A DNA stretch of 64,000 bases from the NCBI RefSeq assembly GCF_033546935.1, contig NZ_CP137854.1, forward strand, positions 3,100,001 through 3,164,000, in the 5' to 3' direction. The translations under genes and the position numbers were made by a program. The DNA comes from Xylophilus sp. GOD-11R (GTDB lineage Bacteria; Pseudomonadota; Gammaproteobacteria; Burkholderiales; Burkholderiaceae_C). Shown piece by piece: positions 41,630 through 50,306 of the stretch; position 1 is the first letter of the stretch, and every line of letters begins with the position of its first letter. The notes beneath the pieces were generated by a model. The model saw only the letters and a list, made by a program, of their open reading frames with translations. It was not told the origin of the DNA and ran no database searches.

Positions 41630-42808
41630 TCAAAACATGGCTGCCAGTCCGCCCGCCCCCGGCGGAAACGACACGAGCTCCATCCGATCGCGCCCTTTTC
41701 GTTTCGATGCATAAAGGGCCTCGTCGGCCTGCTTGAGCCAGTGCGATAGCTCCATCTCCGGGCGGTCGAACAAGATCGCTCCGATGCTCAGGGACACGGG
41801 CTCCGGCGTCGCGAACATCGCGCGCGCCTGCTGCCCGAAGGCCTCGCGCAGATCCCGTCCCAGCGCCTGCGCGTCCGCGTCCGAGACGCCGCGCAGCAGG
41901 ATCACGAATTCGTCCCCACCCAGGCGCGCAGCCAGCGCGCCGCGAGGCATCACGGCGCGTAAGAGATCGCTGAGAGCCACCAGCAGGCGGTCGCCGGCGT
42001 CGTGACCGTGGAGGTCATTGACCTGCTTGAAGTGATCGATGTCGATCAGCAGAAGAGCGCCGGGGTTGGCGGGCGAGGCTTGCTCCAGCAATGCCGGTGC
42101 GCGCAAATGGAGTGCGCGACGATTGGCGAGCCGCGTGAGCGGGTCGCGGGCGGCAATCTTGGCGATGCGCTGCTCGCGGCGATGTCGCTCGGTGCCGGTC
42201 ATGGACATCGCGAGCAGCATGATCAGCATCACACCCTCCACCAGCGAAACCAGGATCACAGTGCCGCGGAAACTGGCCAGGTTGACGAAGGCGTCCAGCG
42301 TCACGGTCGACGCGGCCTTGGCCAGGTAGAACAGGCCGTGACCCAGCAGCACGATGCGCAACTGCGCCGCGCCCATGCTGAGCGCGCCGCCATGCGGTCG
42401 CAGCAACAGGCCGGCGCGCAAGGTGGTGACCGCGATCAACAGCGACTGGATGCCCAACATCGCCTTGGACCACCACGGCCCATCGGGCAGAAACAACATT
42501 GCCAGCCAGACGACGGCCAGCAGCCACCAGACCCGCCGCAGCGGGACACGCGCGAACCTGGCGACGCCGGCCAGGAACAACCAATGGGCGACGATCAGCA
42601 GACCGTTGGAAAACCAGATGCCGACCAGCACGAAGCCTCTTGAACGCAGCAGGGCCAGCGCGCTGCCCACGGCGATGACGGCAAAGCCCGAACTCCACAG
42701 CAGCAGCGAGCGTTCGCGCACGCTGCTCCACTCCGCGGCGAGATACAGCGCCGAGGCGGCGGCCATGGCCGCGGTAAGGACGAGCATGGTGAAGGGATCG
42801 AGAACCAT
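41630..42808 (-). CDS. Membrane diguanylate cyclase (multi-span sensor)
   Basis: The 392-residue protein has a hydrophobic N-terminal half with about six membrane helices (starting at residue ~6) and a C-terminal GGDEF domain: DPLTRLANRRALHLRAPALL, DIDHFKQVNDLHGHDAGD and an intact GGDEF at residues 297-301. No RxxD inhibitory site precedes the motif, so feedback inhibition is not expected, unlike the other cyclase in the window. The ATG at 42808 immediately precedes the first membrane helix. Cyclic di-GMP synthesis is expected from the intact motif; the stimulus is unknown. Confidence 0.9.
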   Translation of the reverse strand: MVLDPFTMLVLTAAMAAASALYLAAEWSSVRERSLLLWSSGFAVIAVGSALALLRSRGFVLVGIWFSNGLLIVAHWLFLAGVARFARVPLRRVWWLLAVVWLAMLFLPDGPWWSKAMLGIQSLLIAVTTLRAGLLLRPHGGALSMGAAQLRIVLLGHGLFYLAKAASTVTLDAFVNLASFRGTVILVSLVEGVMLIMLLAMSMTGTERHRREQRIAKIAARDPLTRLANRRALHLRAPALLEQASPANPGALLLIDIDHFKQVNDLHGHDAGDRLLVALSDLLRAVMPRGALAARLGGDEFVILLRGVSDADAQALGRDLREAFGQQARAMFATPEPVSLSIGAILFDRPEMELSHWLKQADEALYASKRKGRDRMELVSFPPGAGGLAAMF

Positions 42809-43173
42809 GGGCGGGGAATGTACTGGCGCGGGCGGCTCCGCATGGAAGCCCGCGCGGCGAGAGCGAAGGCGATCGAGCGGATCGGCGGATTGGTAGCGAC
42901 CGCCGAGGCTCTCGTTTTGAATTGAGCGGGAATCGTGCGTGGGGACGGATTTTCGCAGGATGCGCTTTGGAGAAGGCCGGTGCGTGGTCGTTGGTGACGT
43001 GCCGACCCAGGCCCAGACGCAGAACTTATATTTATCACCCGCCCGCCCCTTATCATCTGCCCCACCCAGCGGGCATCCTGCGCCCTTCACCTAACTGCCG
43101 CCCAATTGCGCCAATTCGAAGTTAGTATCAGTCGCTATATTTGAACCCGAACGTGGAATTGTTTGATTCGAGG
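42809..43173. other. Intergenic stretch at the edge of the AT-rich island, no gene seen
   Basis: No convincing gene is present. Base composition drops from GC-rich near 42850 to AT-rich beyond 43100, marking the left edge of the island. Remnant-like text around 42900-43080 shows no recognisable protein. Confidence 0.5.
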
Positions 43174-43200
43174 GCTGCTTTCGGCCAAAAGCGGACGCTG
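43174..43200 (+). repeat. Short palindromic repeat, copy 1
   Basis: GCTGCTTTCGGCCAAAAGCGGACGCTG. It shares the core CGGCCAnAAGCGGAC with four other copies in the island and lies 28 bp before a small membrane-protein gene. Confidence 0.7.
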
Positions 43201-43228
43201 AGCAATCGAAAAGTTTATAAAGAACAGC

Positions 43229-43513
43229 ATGGCCCTGCAAAAACAACGCCATAGAATCGCACTCAGTTTAGGGCTGGTCCATCTCCTGCTGGTGGTTGCA
43301 GCTTATTTTGGGCAAGTGGAGGGGAGCTGGGGATTTTATTACTTCATTCTGCCTGATTTTCCCGTCTTTTTATTACTCGGACTCAGTACAAAGTTATTGA
43401 CCAATGGCGGCACCTGGCTGGTGCTCGGAGTGCTTGGCACGTTATGGTGGATAAGCATAGGAATGTTTGCTGGATGTTTAATTAGAAAAAGGGCTGAGCG
43501 ATCTTATCTTTAG
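43229..43513 (+). CDS. Small membrane protein (unknown)
   Basis: The 94-residue product has three predicted hydrophobic helices (about residues 10-27, 37-52 and 63-84) and short basic ends. It is not recognised. The gene lies in the AT-rich island and uses AT-rich codons (many TTT, ATT and TTA) unlike the flanking genes, which suggests acquisition from elsewhere. A palindromic repeat precedes it and another follows its stop. Coding potential rests on the uninterrupted hydrophobic pattern and the ATG; no close family can be named. Confidence 0.55.
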   Translation: MALQKQRHRIALSLGLVHLLLVVAAYFGQVEGSWGFYYFILPDFPVFLLLGLSTKLLTNGGTWLVLGVLGTLWWISIGMFAGCLIRKRAERSYL

Positions 43514-43537
43514 CATTAACGCGTGACAGATAAAATG

Positions 43538-43562
43538 ACTACTATCGGCCAGGAGCAGACGC
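43538..43562 (+). repeat. Short palindromic repeat, copy 2
   Basis: The core CGGCCAGGAGCAGAC lies 24 bp after the previous stop and 13 bp before the next start. Confidence 0.65.
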
Positions 43563-43574
43563 AAAGAGGATTTG

Positions 43575-44045
43575 ATGTCAAATTTACAGCAGCAGAGTTC
43601 TCAGCCTTCGTCACAGCCAACATCGCAGCGATATCTTAAAGCGACGATACTCACAAGTCTTGCCATCTGTTTAATGCCGCTCAGTTTATCGGCATCCATT
43701 TATCATGAGATAAATTCTCCAAATTGGGACCCTAACGGGGATTCTGGAGCAATCCAAGGCTTCGCCGCATGTTTCATTGCCGCCGTCTTTGGTGTTTTGT
43801 ACGCAGCCATAGCATTTCCTGTTCTAGCAAGCCGACTGCATCGGCGCCACGAATTGCGCGCGTGTGCTTTTATCTCAACGCTGGCAGACTGGCTTTTTAT
43901 AGCATCCTTTATCGCAGCAACCGGAATATGTTTTTATGCTGGCGATGGTTGGATTTTATGTGTGCCAATAGCACTCGGCTTGTTTGCGATTGCGGCGGCA
44001 GTTTGCCTGCCGTTTGCTCCATTATGGATGTGGTTGGCAAAGTGA
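43575..44045 (+). CDS. Four-helix membrane protein (unknown)
   Basis: The 156-residue product starts with a Gln/Ser-rich 18-residue tail and then has four hydrophobic helices (about residues 22-41, 61-85, 97-117 and 124-148). It is not recognised as a named family. An AGAGGA site lies just upstream of the ATG at 43575; a TTG one codon before is less likely. Codon use is AT-rich. It is the second of several small + strand genes separated by the palindromic repeat. Confidence 0.58.
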   Translation: MSNLQQQSSQPSSQPTSQRYLKATILTSLAICLMPLSLSASIYHEINSPNWDPNGDSGAIQGFAACFIAAVFGVLYAAIAFPVLASRLHRRHELRACAFISTLADWLFIASFIAATGICFYAGDGWILCVPIALGLFAIAAAVCLPFAPLWMWLAK

Positions 44046-44078
44046 TGCTCGCAACAAGCACTTCGCTGTCGAGCGCAG

Positions 44079-44107
44079 AGCTGCTAGCATCGGCCAGAAG
44101 AGGACAT
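44079..44107 (+). repeat. Short palindromic repeat, copy 3
   Basis: The core CGGCCAGAAGAGGACATC lies 33 bp after the previous stop and 8 bp before the next start. Confidence 0.68.
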
Positions 44108-44115
44108 CAAAAACC

Positions 44116-44475
44116 ATGCCCAAGGAATTCATCATGATTGCCGCTGCAGCTCTTTCACTCATTCCGGGCGCTTTGATTGCCTACCTGGGTGACGGACGTG
44201 CGCAGTATGGTATGGCGTTGTTGATTGTTTCAATGCCATTTTATTGTTTCTTTGCTGTATTGCTAATTTTCTTGGCATTGAAAATTCATTCAGCGCTAAA
44301 TGTGGGCCTTGTGATTGGATTCCTAGTCCCGGGCTTCATATTTAGTTTTTTTCTTTCGTTGGCAATTGGCTATGCAGGTGGAGGTTGGCTTAGTGCAATG
44401 GCATTATTTTGCTCGCTGTCATCTGCTTTATTATTTTTTTGCTTCTTGAAGAGGCCAGCAGAAGAAAAATTTTAG
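44116..44475 (+). CDS. Small four-helix membrane protein (unknown)
   Basis: The 119-residue product (MPKEFIMIAAAALSLIPG) is strongly hydrophobic, with about four helices and a short basic/acidic C-terminus (KRPAEEKF). It is not recognised. The ATG at 44116 follows directly after a palindromic repeat; an upstream extension of the frame overlaps the previous gene and lacks conserved character. Base composition is markedly AT-rich (TTT and ATT codons). Confidence 0.55.
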   Translation: MPKEFIMIAAAALSLIPGALIAYLGDGRAQYGMALLIVSMPFYCFFAVLLIFLALKIHSALNVGLVIGFLVPGFIFSFFLSLAIGYAGGGWLSAMALFCSLSSALLFFCFLKRPAEEKF

Positions 44476-44705
44476 AGTCTAAAAATAATTGAATTCTTGG
44501 GCTAACGGCCGCTTCAACACCAAGGCGCCGCTATGGCGCTGACCGGAGCAGTCGCTCATAGACGGTTGAGCTTTCGAATCTACTTGATTCATCGCTTCAC
44601 TTTTAACGGTCTTGCAACAACATTGAAGGATTCCACCTGCGGCAAGACCTTGAGTGGAAGGCCTTCCGATAGAGGTCTGCATTGGGCGCTACCCATCCAA
44701 GCACG
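44476..44705. other. Intergenic AT-rich stretch, no gene seen
   Basis: No supported gene is present. A small hairpin (GCGCC GCTAT GGCGC at 44525-44539) is visible in otherwise mixed-composition DNA. It may hold remnants of a lost small gene. Confidence 0.4.
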
Positions 44706-44736
44706 GAGCGGCAACCATCGGCCAGAAACGGACATT
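44706..44736 (+). repeat. Short palindromic repeat, copy 4
   Basis: The core CGGCCAGAAACGGACATT lies 36 bp before a small lipoprotein gene. Confidence 0.68.
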
Positions 44737-44772
44737 GTTACCCGTCAACCCAGAGCGCGTACTCTCAATTAA

Positions 44773-45165
44773 ATGAGAACAACCCATTTCTTAAATATTT
44801 TTGCAGTCTTTATGACTGGAATGCTTATTGGCGGTTGCGGTGATAAACAAATCTCGACGGACGACGGAATTAAGGCGCGTCTAAGCGGAACTTGGACTTA
44901 CGAGTATAAAGATCGCTTTGACCGCAATTTTCTTGGGACTTTTCAAATAGACGACAGTGGCAGCCTCGCTTATAGCGAAAAAGTTGTTGATGACGAAGGC
45001 GAACCGAACGAACACGGCAACGGTGAGTGGTTCGTAACGTCTGGACTGCTAAAGCACAAAGTAACTCAGATTAATGGAAAAAAATTAGGGTCGCTGCAAA
45101 CAGGTTTTTTACATGTAGGATTTCCGATATCCAGCCTTCATCCTTTACATGTCATGACGATCTGA
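44773..45165 (+). CDS. Small predicted lipoprotein (unknown)
   Basis: The 130-residue product starts with a signal peptide and lipobox (MTGMLIGGC, Cys22) and a soluble domain with GTWTYEYKDRFDRNFLGTF and NGEWFVTSGLLKHKV, reminiscent of lipocalin-like 'cost of folding' small lipoproteins, but no family can be named. The C-terminus (PLHVMTI) is hydrophobic and may reflect a frameshift that shortened the gene. Codon use is AT-rich. Confidence 0.55.
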   Translation: MRTTHFLNIFAVFMTGMLIGGCGDKQISTDDGIKARLSGTWTYEYKDRFDRNFLGTFQIDDSGSLAYSEKVVDDEGEPNEHGNGEWFVTSGLLKHKVTQINGKKLGSLQTGFLHVGFPISSLHPLHVMTI

Positions 45166-45504
45166 AAAATATTAAGTATCTTTTCCAAAGATCGTAGCAG
45201 TGATGCAGTGTTGAGAATGCTGTACGAATGTCTGCTTTGGGCCCGAAGCGGACATCGTGAACGCTGACTTCAATAAGCCTTTTTCATTTATAAATCTTTA
45301 ATCACAAAACACATTGATCGGATCTGATCGCATTTTTAGCGCCGGAAAATCCTGGAAAACAAAACACAAGATCGTTAATATGCGGGGCAAGCTTTTAGCT
45401 TGGTCCCTCCTCTATTGAAGCGCGCTCACTTTTGCACGGCAACCAAGCTTCATGCACCTGGTGCCCCAACGACCCTCAGCACCGATTGAGATCTCAGAGT
45501 AAAT
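45166..45504. other. AT-rich intergenic stretch holding palindrome copy 5
   Basis: No gene is seen. It contains the fifth palindrome copy (45226-45260) and long AT-rich DNA. GC content rises again past 45400, marking the right edge of the island. Confidence 0.5.
45226..45260 (+). repeat. Short palindromic repeat, copy 5 (most symmetric)
   Basis: TGTCTGCTTT-GGGCCC-GAAGCGGACA forms a near-perfect inverted repeat of two 10-base arms around GGGCCC. The other four copies are degenerate forms of it. Confidence 0.72.
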
Positions 45505-45735
45505 ATGGATTGGGTTCCCCTCGTTTTCGTCACCTTCAAGCTTCTCGTGCTCGGCACCGGCATGTTCTTCGCCATCAAATGGCATTACGACAAGGGGACG
45601 AAGTGGAAGGAAGCCCGCGCCATGCTGCTGGTGAGCGGTAAGGTGATCGGGATCTTTGCGGTGATGCTGATCGGACTTCTGCTCCTTACCTTCGGCATCG
45701 GCAGGATGCTCGGGCTCGATCTGACGCTTCACTGA
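45505..45735 (+). CDS. Small two-helix membrane protein
   Basis: The 76-residue product has two hydrophobic helices (about residues 4-24 and 43-65) separated by a charged loop (WHYDKGTKWKEAR). It is not recognised. GC content is back to the level of the chromosome, so it is not part of the AT-rich island. The gene converges with the GMC oxidoreductase gene, only 38 bp away. Confidence 0.6.
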   Translation: MDWVPLVFVTFKLLVLGTGMFFAIKWHYDKGTKWKEARAMLLVSGKVIGIFAVMLIGLLLLTFGIGRMLGLDLTLH

Positions 45736-45773
45736 GTAGCCGGGTCAGGCTTGCGATAGCACGCGATGCAGCA

Positions 45774-47324
45774 TCAAACCGCTGTATTCAGGAACACGTC
45801 AGCCGTCCGCAAGGACAGCGCCATGATCGTCAACGCCGGGTTGGCCACCAAGGCACTCGGAAACACCGAGTTGTCGCAGATCCAGAGATTCCCGATATCG
45901 AAGCTCCGCCCCTGAGCATCGACCACCGACGTCTCCCGGTCAGTTCCCATGCGGCAGGTACCGATGGTGTGCGCGGTGCGTGGCAGCACCACGGTGCGGG
46001 TGGCACCGGCGGCTTCGACGATCCGCCGCATCACGTCGGTTGCATGCCGGTCGATCGCCTTCTCGTTCGAACCAGGACTGAAGTGGATGACCGCTTTGGG
46101 CATGCCGAAGGCGTCTTTCTCGTCCGACAGCTCCAGCCGATTGCCGTCCGAGGGCAGACATTCCGCGTTGATCCCGACACCCGCCATGAACCGGTAGCCC
46201 TGCACCGCATTGACCAGGGCCTGCCCCCACAGTCCCGCGCCGCGCGCCAGCAGGGTCGCCATGTTGATCGGCATCACGCCCAAGCTCTGAATCAGGTAGC
46301 CGCCGGCGAAGTCGGCATCGCTCGGCCGCAGCATGTCTTCGGTCATCAAGGAAGACGGATAGCCACGGTGCGATCGCATCTCGGTGTCGAAACTCCCCCA
46401 GACCTGGGTGGCGCCATGGGCCAGGAAGTTGCGCCCGACCTGTCCGCTGCTGTTCGCCAACCCGGTGTGCAGGAGCAGGCGCGGCGTTTCGACGCCGCCG
46501 GCGCAAAGGAACAGCGCAGCGCAGCGCTGCCGGCGGTCCTCGCCGCGATGCCGGTACACGACGCCGGTGACTCGGCCGGACGCATCGCGCTCGATGCCAT
46601 GAACCCGGCATTCGGCCCGGATCTCCGCGCCATGCGCCACAGCCAGCGGCAGGTAGGTGGTGTCCATGCTGGCCTTGGACGCGTTGCGGCATCCCTGGTG
46701 GCAGGAACCGCAGTTGACGCAGGCCTGGCGCAGACCGCCACCTTCCTGCTGCCAGTCGCGGGAGACCAGCGCGGCGGGCGCATCCGCCGTGGTGATACCA
46801 AGCGCCGCGCAGCCCCGCGCCATCATGTCCGCCGACGCGTTGCGCTTGGCCGGTGGCAAAGGGTAGCGGCGCGTGGGATCCCAGGGGTAGTCGGCCGGGC
46901 CGGAAACGCCGATGAAACGTTCCACCTGTTCGATGTAGCCGATCAGTTCAGCATGCGCGATCGGCCAGTCCTGGCCCATGCCGGTCATCGACCGCAGCTG
47001 CAGGTCGCGCGGATCGGGGCGCGGCGTGAAGGCTCCCCAGTGCAGGGTGGAGCCGCCCACGCCGATGCCGCTGTTGTTGGGGCCGAAGGCCGTGGGGGTC
47101 GCGCCGCCGCTCAGCCGCTCTTCCATCCAGTTGATGTCGGTGCCATCCGTTTCGTCGGCCGTGTGCTCGCCGGGCTCCCAGTGGCGACCGGCTTCCAGCG
47201 CCACGACCCGCAGGCCGCGTGCGGCGAGTTTTGCCAGCAGGGGCGCACCACCGGCGCCGGTGCCGATGACGACGGCGTCGACGATCTCGTCATCGCCGTA
47301 TCGGCGCATCGCATCGAGCTTCAT
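45774..47324 (-). CDS. GMC-family oxidoreductase (FAD, probable Fe-S)
   Basis: The 516-residue protein oxidises an alcohol or sugar substrate. The FAD-binding motif VVIGTGAGGAPLLAKLAA is at 18-35, GVGGSTLHWG further in, and the C-terminal signature HTIGTCRMG with NPALTIMALS closes the FAD site. A cysteine cluster CVNCGSCHQGC (C-2-C-2-C-3-C) resembles the Fe-S-bearing loop of gluconate and glucose dehydrogenase large subunits. The ATG at 47324 overlaps the stop of the upstream fusion gene (ATGA), whose C-terminus resembles the small subunit of these enzymes. A membrane or cytochrome partner is not seen. The actual substrate is unknown. Confidence 0.9.
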   Translation of the reverse strand: MKLDAMRRYGDDEIVDAVVIGTGAGGAPLLAKLAARGLRVVALEAGRHWEPGEHTADETDGTDINWMEERLSGGATPTAFGPNNSGIGVGGSTLHWGAFTPRPDPRDLQLRSMTGMGQDWPIAHAELIGYIEQVERFIGVSGPADYPWDPTRRYPLPPAKRNASADMMARGCAALGITTADAPAALVSRDWQQEGGGLRQACVNCGSCHQGCRNASKASMDTTYLPLAVAHGAEIRAECRVHGIERDASGRVTGVVYRHRGEDRRQRCAALFLCAGGVETPRLLLHTGLANSSGQVGRNFLAHGATQVWGSFDTEMRSHRGYPSSLMTEDMLRPSDADFAGGYLIQSLGVMPINMATLLARGAGLWGQALVNAVQGYRFMAGVGINAECLPSDGNRLELSDEKDAFGMPKAVIHFSPGSNEKAIDRHATDVMRRIVEAAGATRTVVLPRTAHTIGTCRMGTDRETSVVDAQGRSFDIGNLWICDNSVFPSALVANPALTIMALSLRTADVFLNTAV

Positions 47325-48670
47325 CGCGACACCTCCATCAGCGGCTCCCACGACTCCTGCTCGCCGGCCGCGAGGCGATCGAAGCCTTGCAGGCGCGGGC
47401 CGTCGCCGCCGTTGGCGAAGCCGTCGAAACCGATGACGGCCATGGTCGCCGGGTGGCCGAGCCACAGGCGAACCAGGTCGGCGCGCAGGTCTTCGAACCA
47501 GCGCTTCATCTGCGCGCCGGTCAGGATTGCGCGGTCGAAGTCGCCTTGCTCCAGTCGAGCCAGGCTTGTCTGCTGTTCGCTCGACGTCAGGGCGCCGAAG
47601 CCTTTCAGCCCGTCGAGCGCCAGGGGGTAGGCCTCGCGGTCGGGCGGCATGTCGGCGAAGCGCCAGCCATCGCCCTTGCCGGCGGCCAGTTGCGCATCGA
47701 TCCGCGCGGCCAGGTCGATTGCCGGGCCGGTCTGCGGCAGCGCGCAGGTCGTCACGGCGCGCAAGGTGTTCAGCTGGATCGGCGACAGCACGCGGGGCGC
47801 ATAGGCCGCATCGTCGGCCAGCGCGCGTGCCGCCAGCGTGGCGCGCACTCGACGGCTGACCCGCGCGGACGCGATCAGGTGAACGAATGAATCCGGGATG
47901 GCCGGCCCCCGGCCGGCATGCTGCTGCCAGAAGCGCTCGATGTGTTCGGCGACCTGCGATGGCCGCTCCAGCGGCAAGAGGTGGCCAGCGCCCTGCTCCA
48001 CCACGAGGCGTGCCTGCGGGTAGACGACGGCATTGGTCGCACGTTGCCCCGCTTCGCCCAGGTCGCCATCCGCTCCACCGGCGACGATCAGCGCCGGCAA
48101 CTCCAGCGTGCCGACCTCGCCCGACCAGTCTTCGCGGCTGCCGCGTTCGAGCCAGGCGAGCCAGGCGTGTGGAGCGCTGCGTTGCAGATCGTTCAGCGCC
48201 AGCCGATCGGCGGCAGGATCGAGCGGAGCGCCGACGTTCGCATCGACAAAGGCTCGCGCGGCGCACCCATCCAAAGGACCATTCGCCGCCCAGCCGATCA
48301 TCTGCGCGCGCCGGTCCTCGTCCATCGGTTCGGGCGACGGCGGCGACGCGGCCAGCAGCACCACGCCGGCCAATCCGAACAGGCCCGGCTCGCCGGCCAG
48401 CGCCCGCGCGGCGACGATGCTCGCGATCTTGCCGCCCATGCTGTGGCCCACCAGCATCCAGCGCGCCGCCCCGCGCTGCCGCACAGCGGCGGCGACATGC
48501 TCGACCGTGGCGGCGATGCTCGTATCGGTGGCGTGCCGCGCCTCGCCGAAGCCCGGCAGGTCGATCGTCACGGTTTCGAAGTTGACGGGAAGTGCGGCGG
48601 CGACGCCGCCCCACGCATGGGCACTGCCCCCCAGCGCATGGAGCATGAACAGCACGGTCTTGTCGGTCAT
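47321..48670 (-). CDS. Alpha/beta-hydrolase fused to gluconate 2-dehydrogenase subunit 3-like domain
   Basis: This is a 449-residue two-domain protein. Residues 1-260 are an alpha/beta-hydrolase with the nucleophile GHSMGG (Ser77) and the HLLPLE histidine near residue 232. Residues ~280-449 match the gluconate-2-dehydrogenase subunit 3 pattern (LSPIQLNTLRAV, GWRFADMPPDREAY, LTSSEQQTSLARL, LRADLVRLWLGHPATM, IGFDGF). There is no signal peptide, whereas free subunit 3 is usually exported by Tat. The ATG at 48670 fits the start of the hydrolase; the stop overlaps the GMC gene. A hydrolase feeding a coupled oxidase, such as a lactone or ester opened and then oxidised, is a reasonable inference. 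Confidence 0.83.
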   Translation of the reverse strand: MTDKTVLFMLHALGGSAHAWGGVAAALPVNFETVTIDLPGFGEARHATDTSIAATVEHVAAAVRQRGAARWMLVGHSMGGKIASIVAARALAGEPGLFGLAGVVLLAASPPSPEPMDEDRRAQMIGWAANGPLDGCAARAFVDANVGAPLDPAADRLALNDLQRSAPHAWLAWLERGSREDWSGEVGTLELPALIVAGGADGDLGEAGQRATNAVVYPQARLVVEQGAGHLLPLERPSQVAEHIERFWQQHAGRGPAIPDSFVHLIASARVSRRVRATLAARALADDAAYAPRVLSPIQLNTLRAVTTCALPQTGPAIDLAARIDAQLAAGKGDGWRFADMPPDREAYPLALDGLKGFGALTSSEQQTSLARLEQGDFDRAILTGAQMKRWFEDLRADLVRLWLGHPATMAVIGFDGFANGGDGPRLQGFDRLAAGEQESWEPLMEVSR

Positions 48671-48835
48671 ATCGGTAGCAAGGCGTTGATGAGGAAGAAG
48701 TGCCAGGGCACTCCGTCATCAGCACATTCCGATCTCCGACGACGACTGCATGATCGAAGTGGTCGAGGCGAATCGGCCAGGGGCGCGAAAGCCTATCTGC
48801 GGTAGGCCGATGGCTTCACGCCACGCGAGACAAGT

Positions 48836-50221
48836 TCAACGCGCCACCGCCGGCTGGCGCGCCCGGTGCAGCATCCAGTTCAGTCCCCACAGCACCACGC
48901 CGATCGCCAACAGGATGCCGGCGATGCGGTACTGCGCCATGTCCCGCCCCGTCCACGGTCCGGCCAGGAACGCGCACGACAAGGCGCCGAGCACCGGCAG
49001 GATGGTGGGGGTACGAAAATGCTTGTGCTCCACCTGGTCGCGTCGCAGCACCAATACGGCCACGTTGACCACCGTGAACACGCAAAGCAGCAGCAGCGCC
49101 GTGGTGCCGCCGAGCGCCGGTACTTCTCCCACGAAGGTGATCAGCCCGAAGGCGAGCAGCGTGGTGAAGCCGATGGCGATGTAGGGCGTGCGGCGCTTGG
49201 CGTGCACCTTGCCGAGCGCCGGCGGCAGTACGCCTTCGCGGCTCATGCCGTAGAGCAGTCGGCTGGCCATGAGCATGTTGATCAGCGCGCTGTTGGCCAC
49301 CGCAAACATGGTGATGCCGCCGAAGATGCCCACCGGGAAGTCCGGCGCGCCGGCCTCGATCACCTTCAGCAGCGGCGTCTCGCCCTCGCCCAGCTGCTCC
49401 GGCGACACCAGCGTGATCGCCGAGATCGATACCAGCACGTAGATCAGCCCGGTGATCACCAGGCCCGCCAGCAGCACCTTGGGAAAGTGCCGCACCGGGT
49501 CCTTGCATTCCTCGGCCATGTTCACCGAGTCCTCGAAGCCGACCATGGCGAAGAAGGCCAGCGTGGTCGCCCCGATCACCGACCAGAACACGCCCCGGTC
49601 GCCCGCCGCGCTGAACTGCGTCACCCGCGAGAAGTCACCCTCCCCGCCCAGGATGGCCGACAGGCCGATGAAGATGATGATCAGCAGACCCGTCAGTTCC
49701 ACGCAGGTGAGCAGCACGTTGAACTTGACGCTCTCGCCCACCCCGCGCAGGTTGATGGCCGCCACCAGCGCCATGAAGCCCAGTCCGATGAGCGTGATGC
49801 CGATGCCGCCGGACAGTCCCAGGTCGAAGGCGCCGGAGAGGTTGGCCGCGAACGCCCGTGACGCGGTGGAGGCCGAGGTGATGCCCGAGCACATGACCGC
49901 GAAGGCCACGAGGAAGGTCACGAAATGGATGCCGAAGGCCTTGTGCGCATACAGGGCCGCGCCGGCCGCGCGCGGGTACTTGGTGACCAGCTCCAGGTAG
50001 CTGAACGCGGTGACCATCGCCACCACGAAAGCCACCAGGAAGGGCAGCCAGACCACCCCGCCCACCTGCTTGGCGACCTGACCGGTGAGCGCATAGATGC
50101 CGGTCCCCAGGATGTCGCCGACGATGAACAGCAGCAGGAGCCACGGCCCTATGACGCGGTGCAGCGAGGGTTCGGCGGCGTTGGATGCGGGAGTCTCGGG
50201 GGTGACGACCGGAGAAGGCAT
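48836..50221 (-). CDS. APC-family amino acid permease
   Basis: The 461-residue inner-membrane transporter has about 12 hydrophobic segments. It opens with PWLLLLFIVGDILGTGIYALTG and carries the conserved FFAMVGFEDSVNMAEEC segment of the APC superfamily (here around residues 225-242) and SRLLYGMSREGVLP. It is likely a proton-coupled importer or exchanger of an amino acid or amine. The ATG at 50221 has AGGAGC just before it. It is in the same direction as the GMC operon but separated from it by ~165 bp, with its own likely promoter. Confidence 0.88.
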   Translation of the reverse strand: MPSPVVTPETPASNAAEPSLHRVIGPWLLLLFIVGDILGTGIYALTGQVAKQVGGVVWLPFLVAFVVAMVTAFSYLELVTKYPRAAGAALYAHKAFGIHFVTFLVAFAVMCSGITSASTASRAFAANLSGAFDLGLSGGIGITLIGLGFMALVAAINLRGVGESVKFNVLLTCVELTGLLIIIFIGLSAILGGEGDFSRVTQFSAAGDRGVFWSVIGATTLAFFAMVGFEDSVNMAEECKDPVRHFPKVLLAGLVITGLIYVLVSISAITLVSPEQLGEGETPLLKVIEAGAPDFPVGIFGGITMFAVANSALINMLMASRLLYGMSREGVLPPALGKVHAKRRTPYIAIGFTTLLAFGLITFVGEVPALGGTTALLLLCVFTVVNVAVLVLRRDQVEHKHFRTPTILPVLGALSCAFLAGPWTGRDMAQYRIAGILLAIGVVLWGLNWMLHRARQPAVAR

Positions 50222-50306
50222 ACGGCTCCTGAACGCGGCGAGGTACGCCGTGGATGGATCGAAACTACCGCCGTAGCACTGCATCGGGTGTCGGACAAGC
50301 CCTTTT

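Noticed and set aside
43174..45260. Classical integron cassette array
   Set aside because: The palindromes lack attC-type GTTRRRY/RYYYAAC core sites and no integrase gene is in the window; only a cassette-like layout can be claimed.
45412..45732. 106-codon minus-strand frame opposite the 76-aa membrane protein
   Set aside because: It is highly charged sequence typical of the antisense of a hydrophobic protein; the + strand frame has a clean two-helix pattern.
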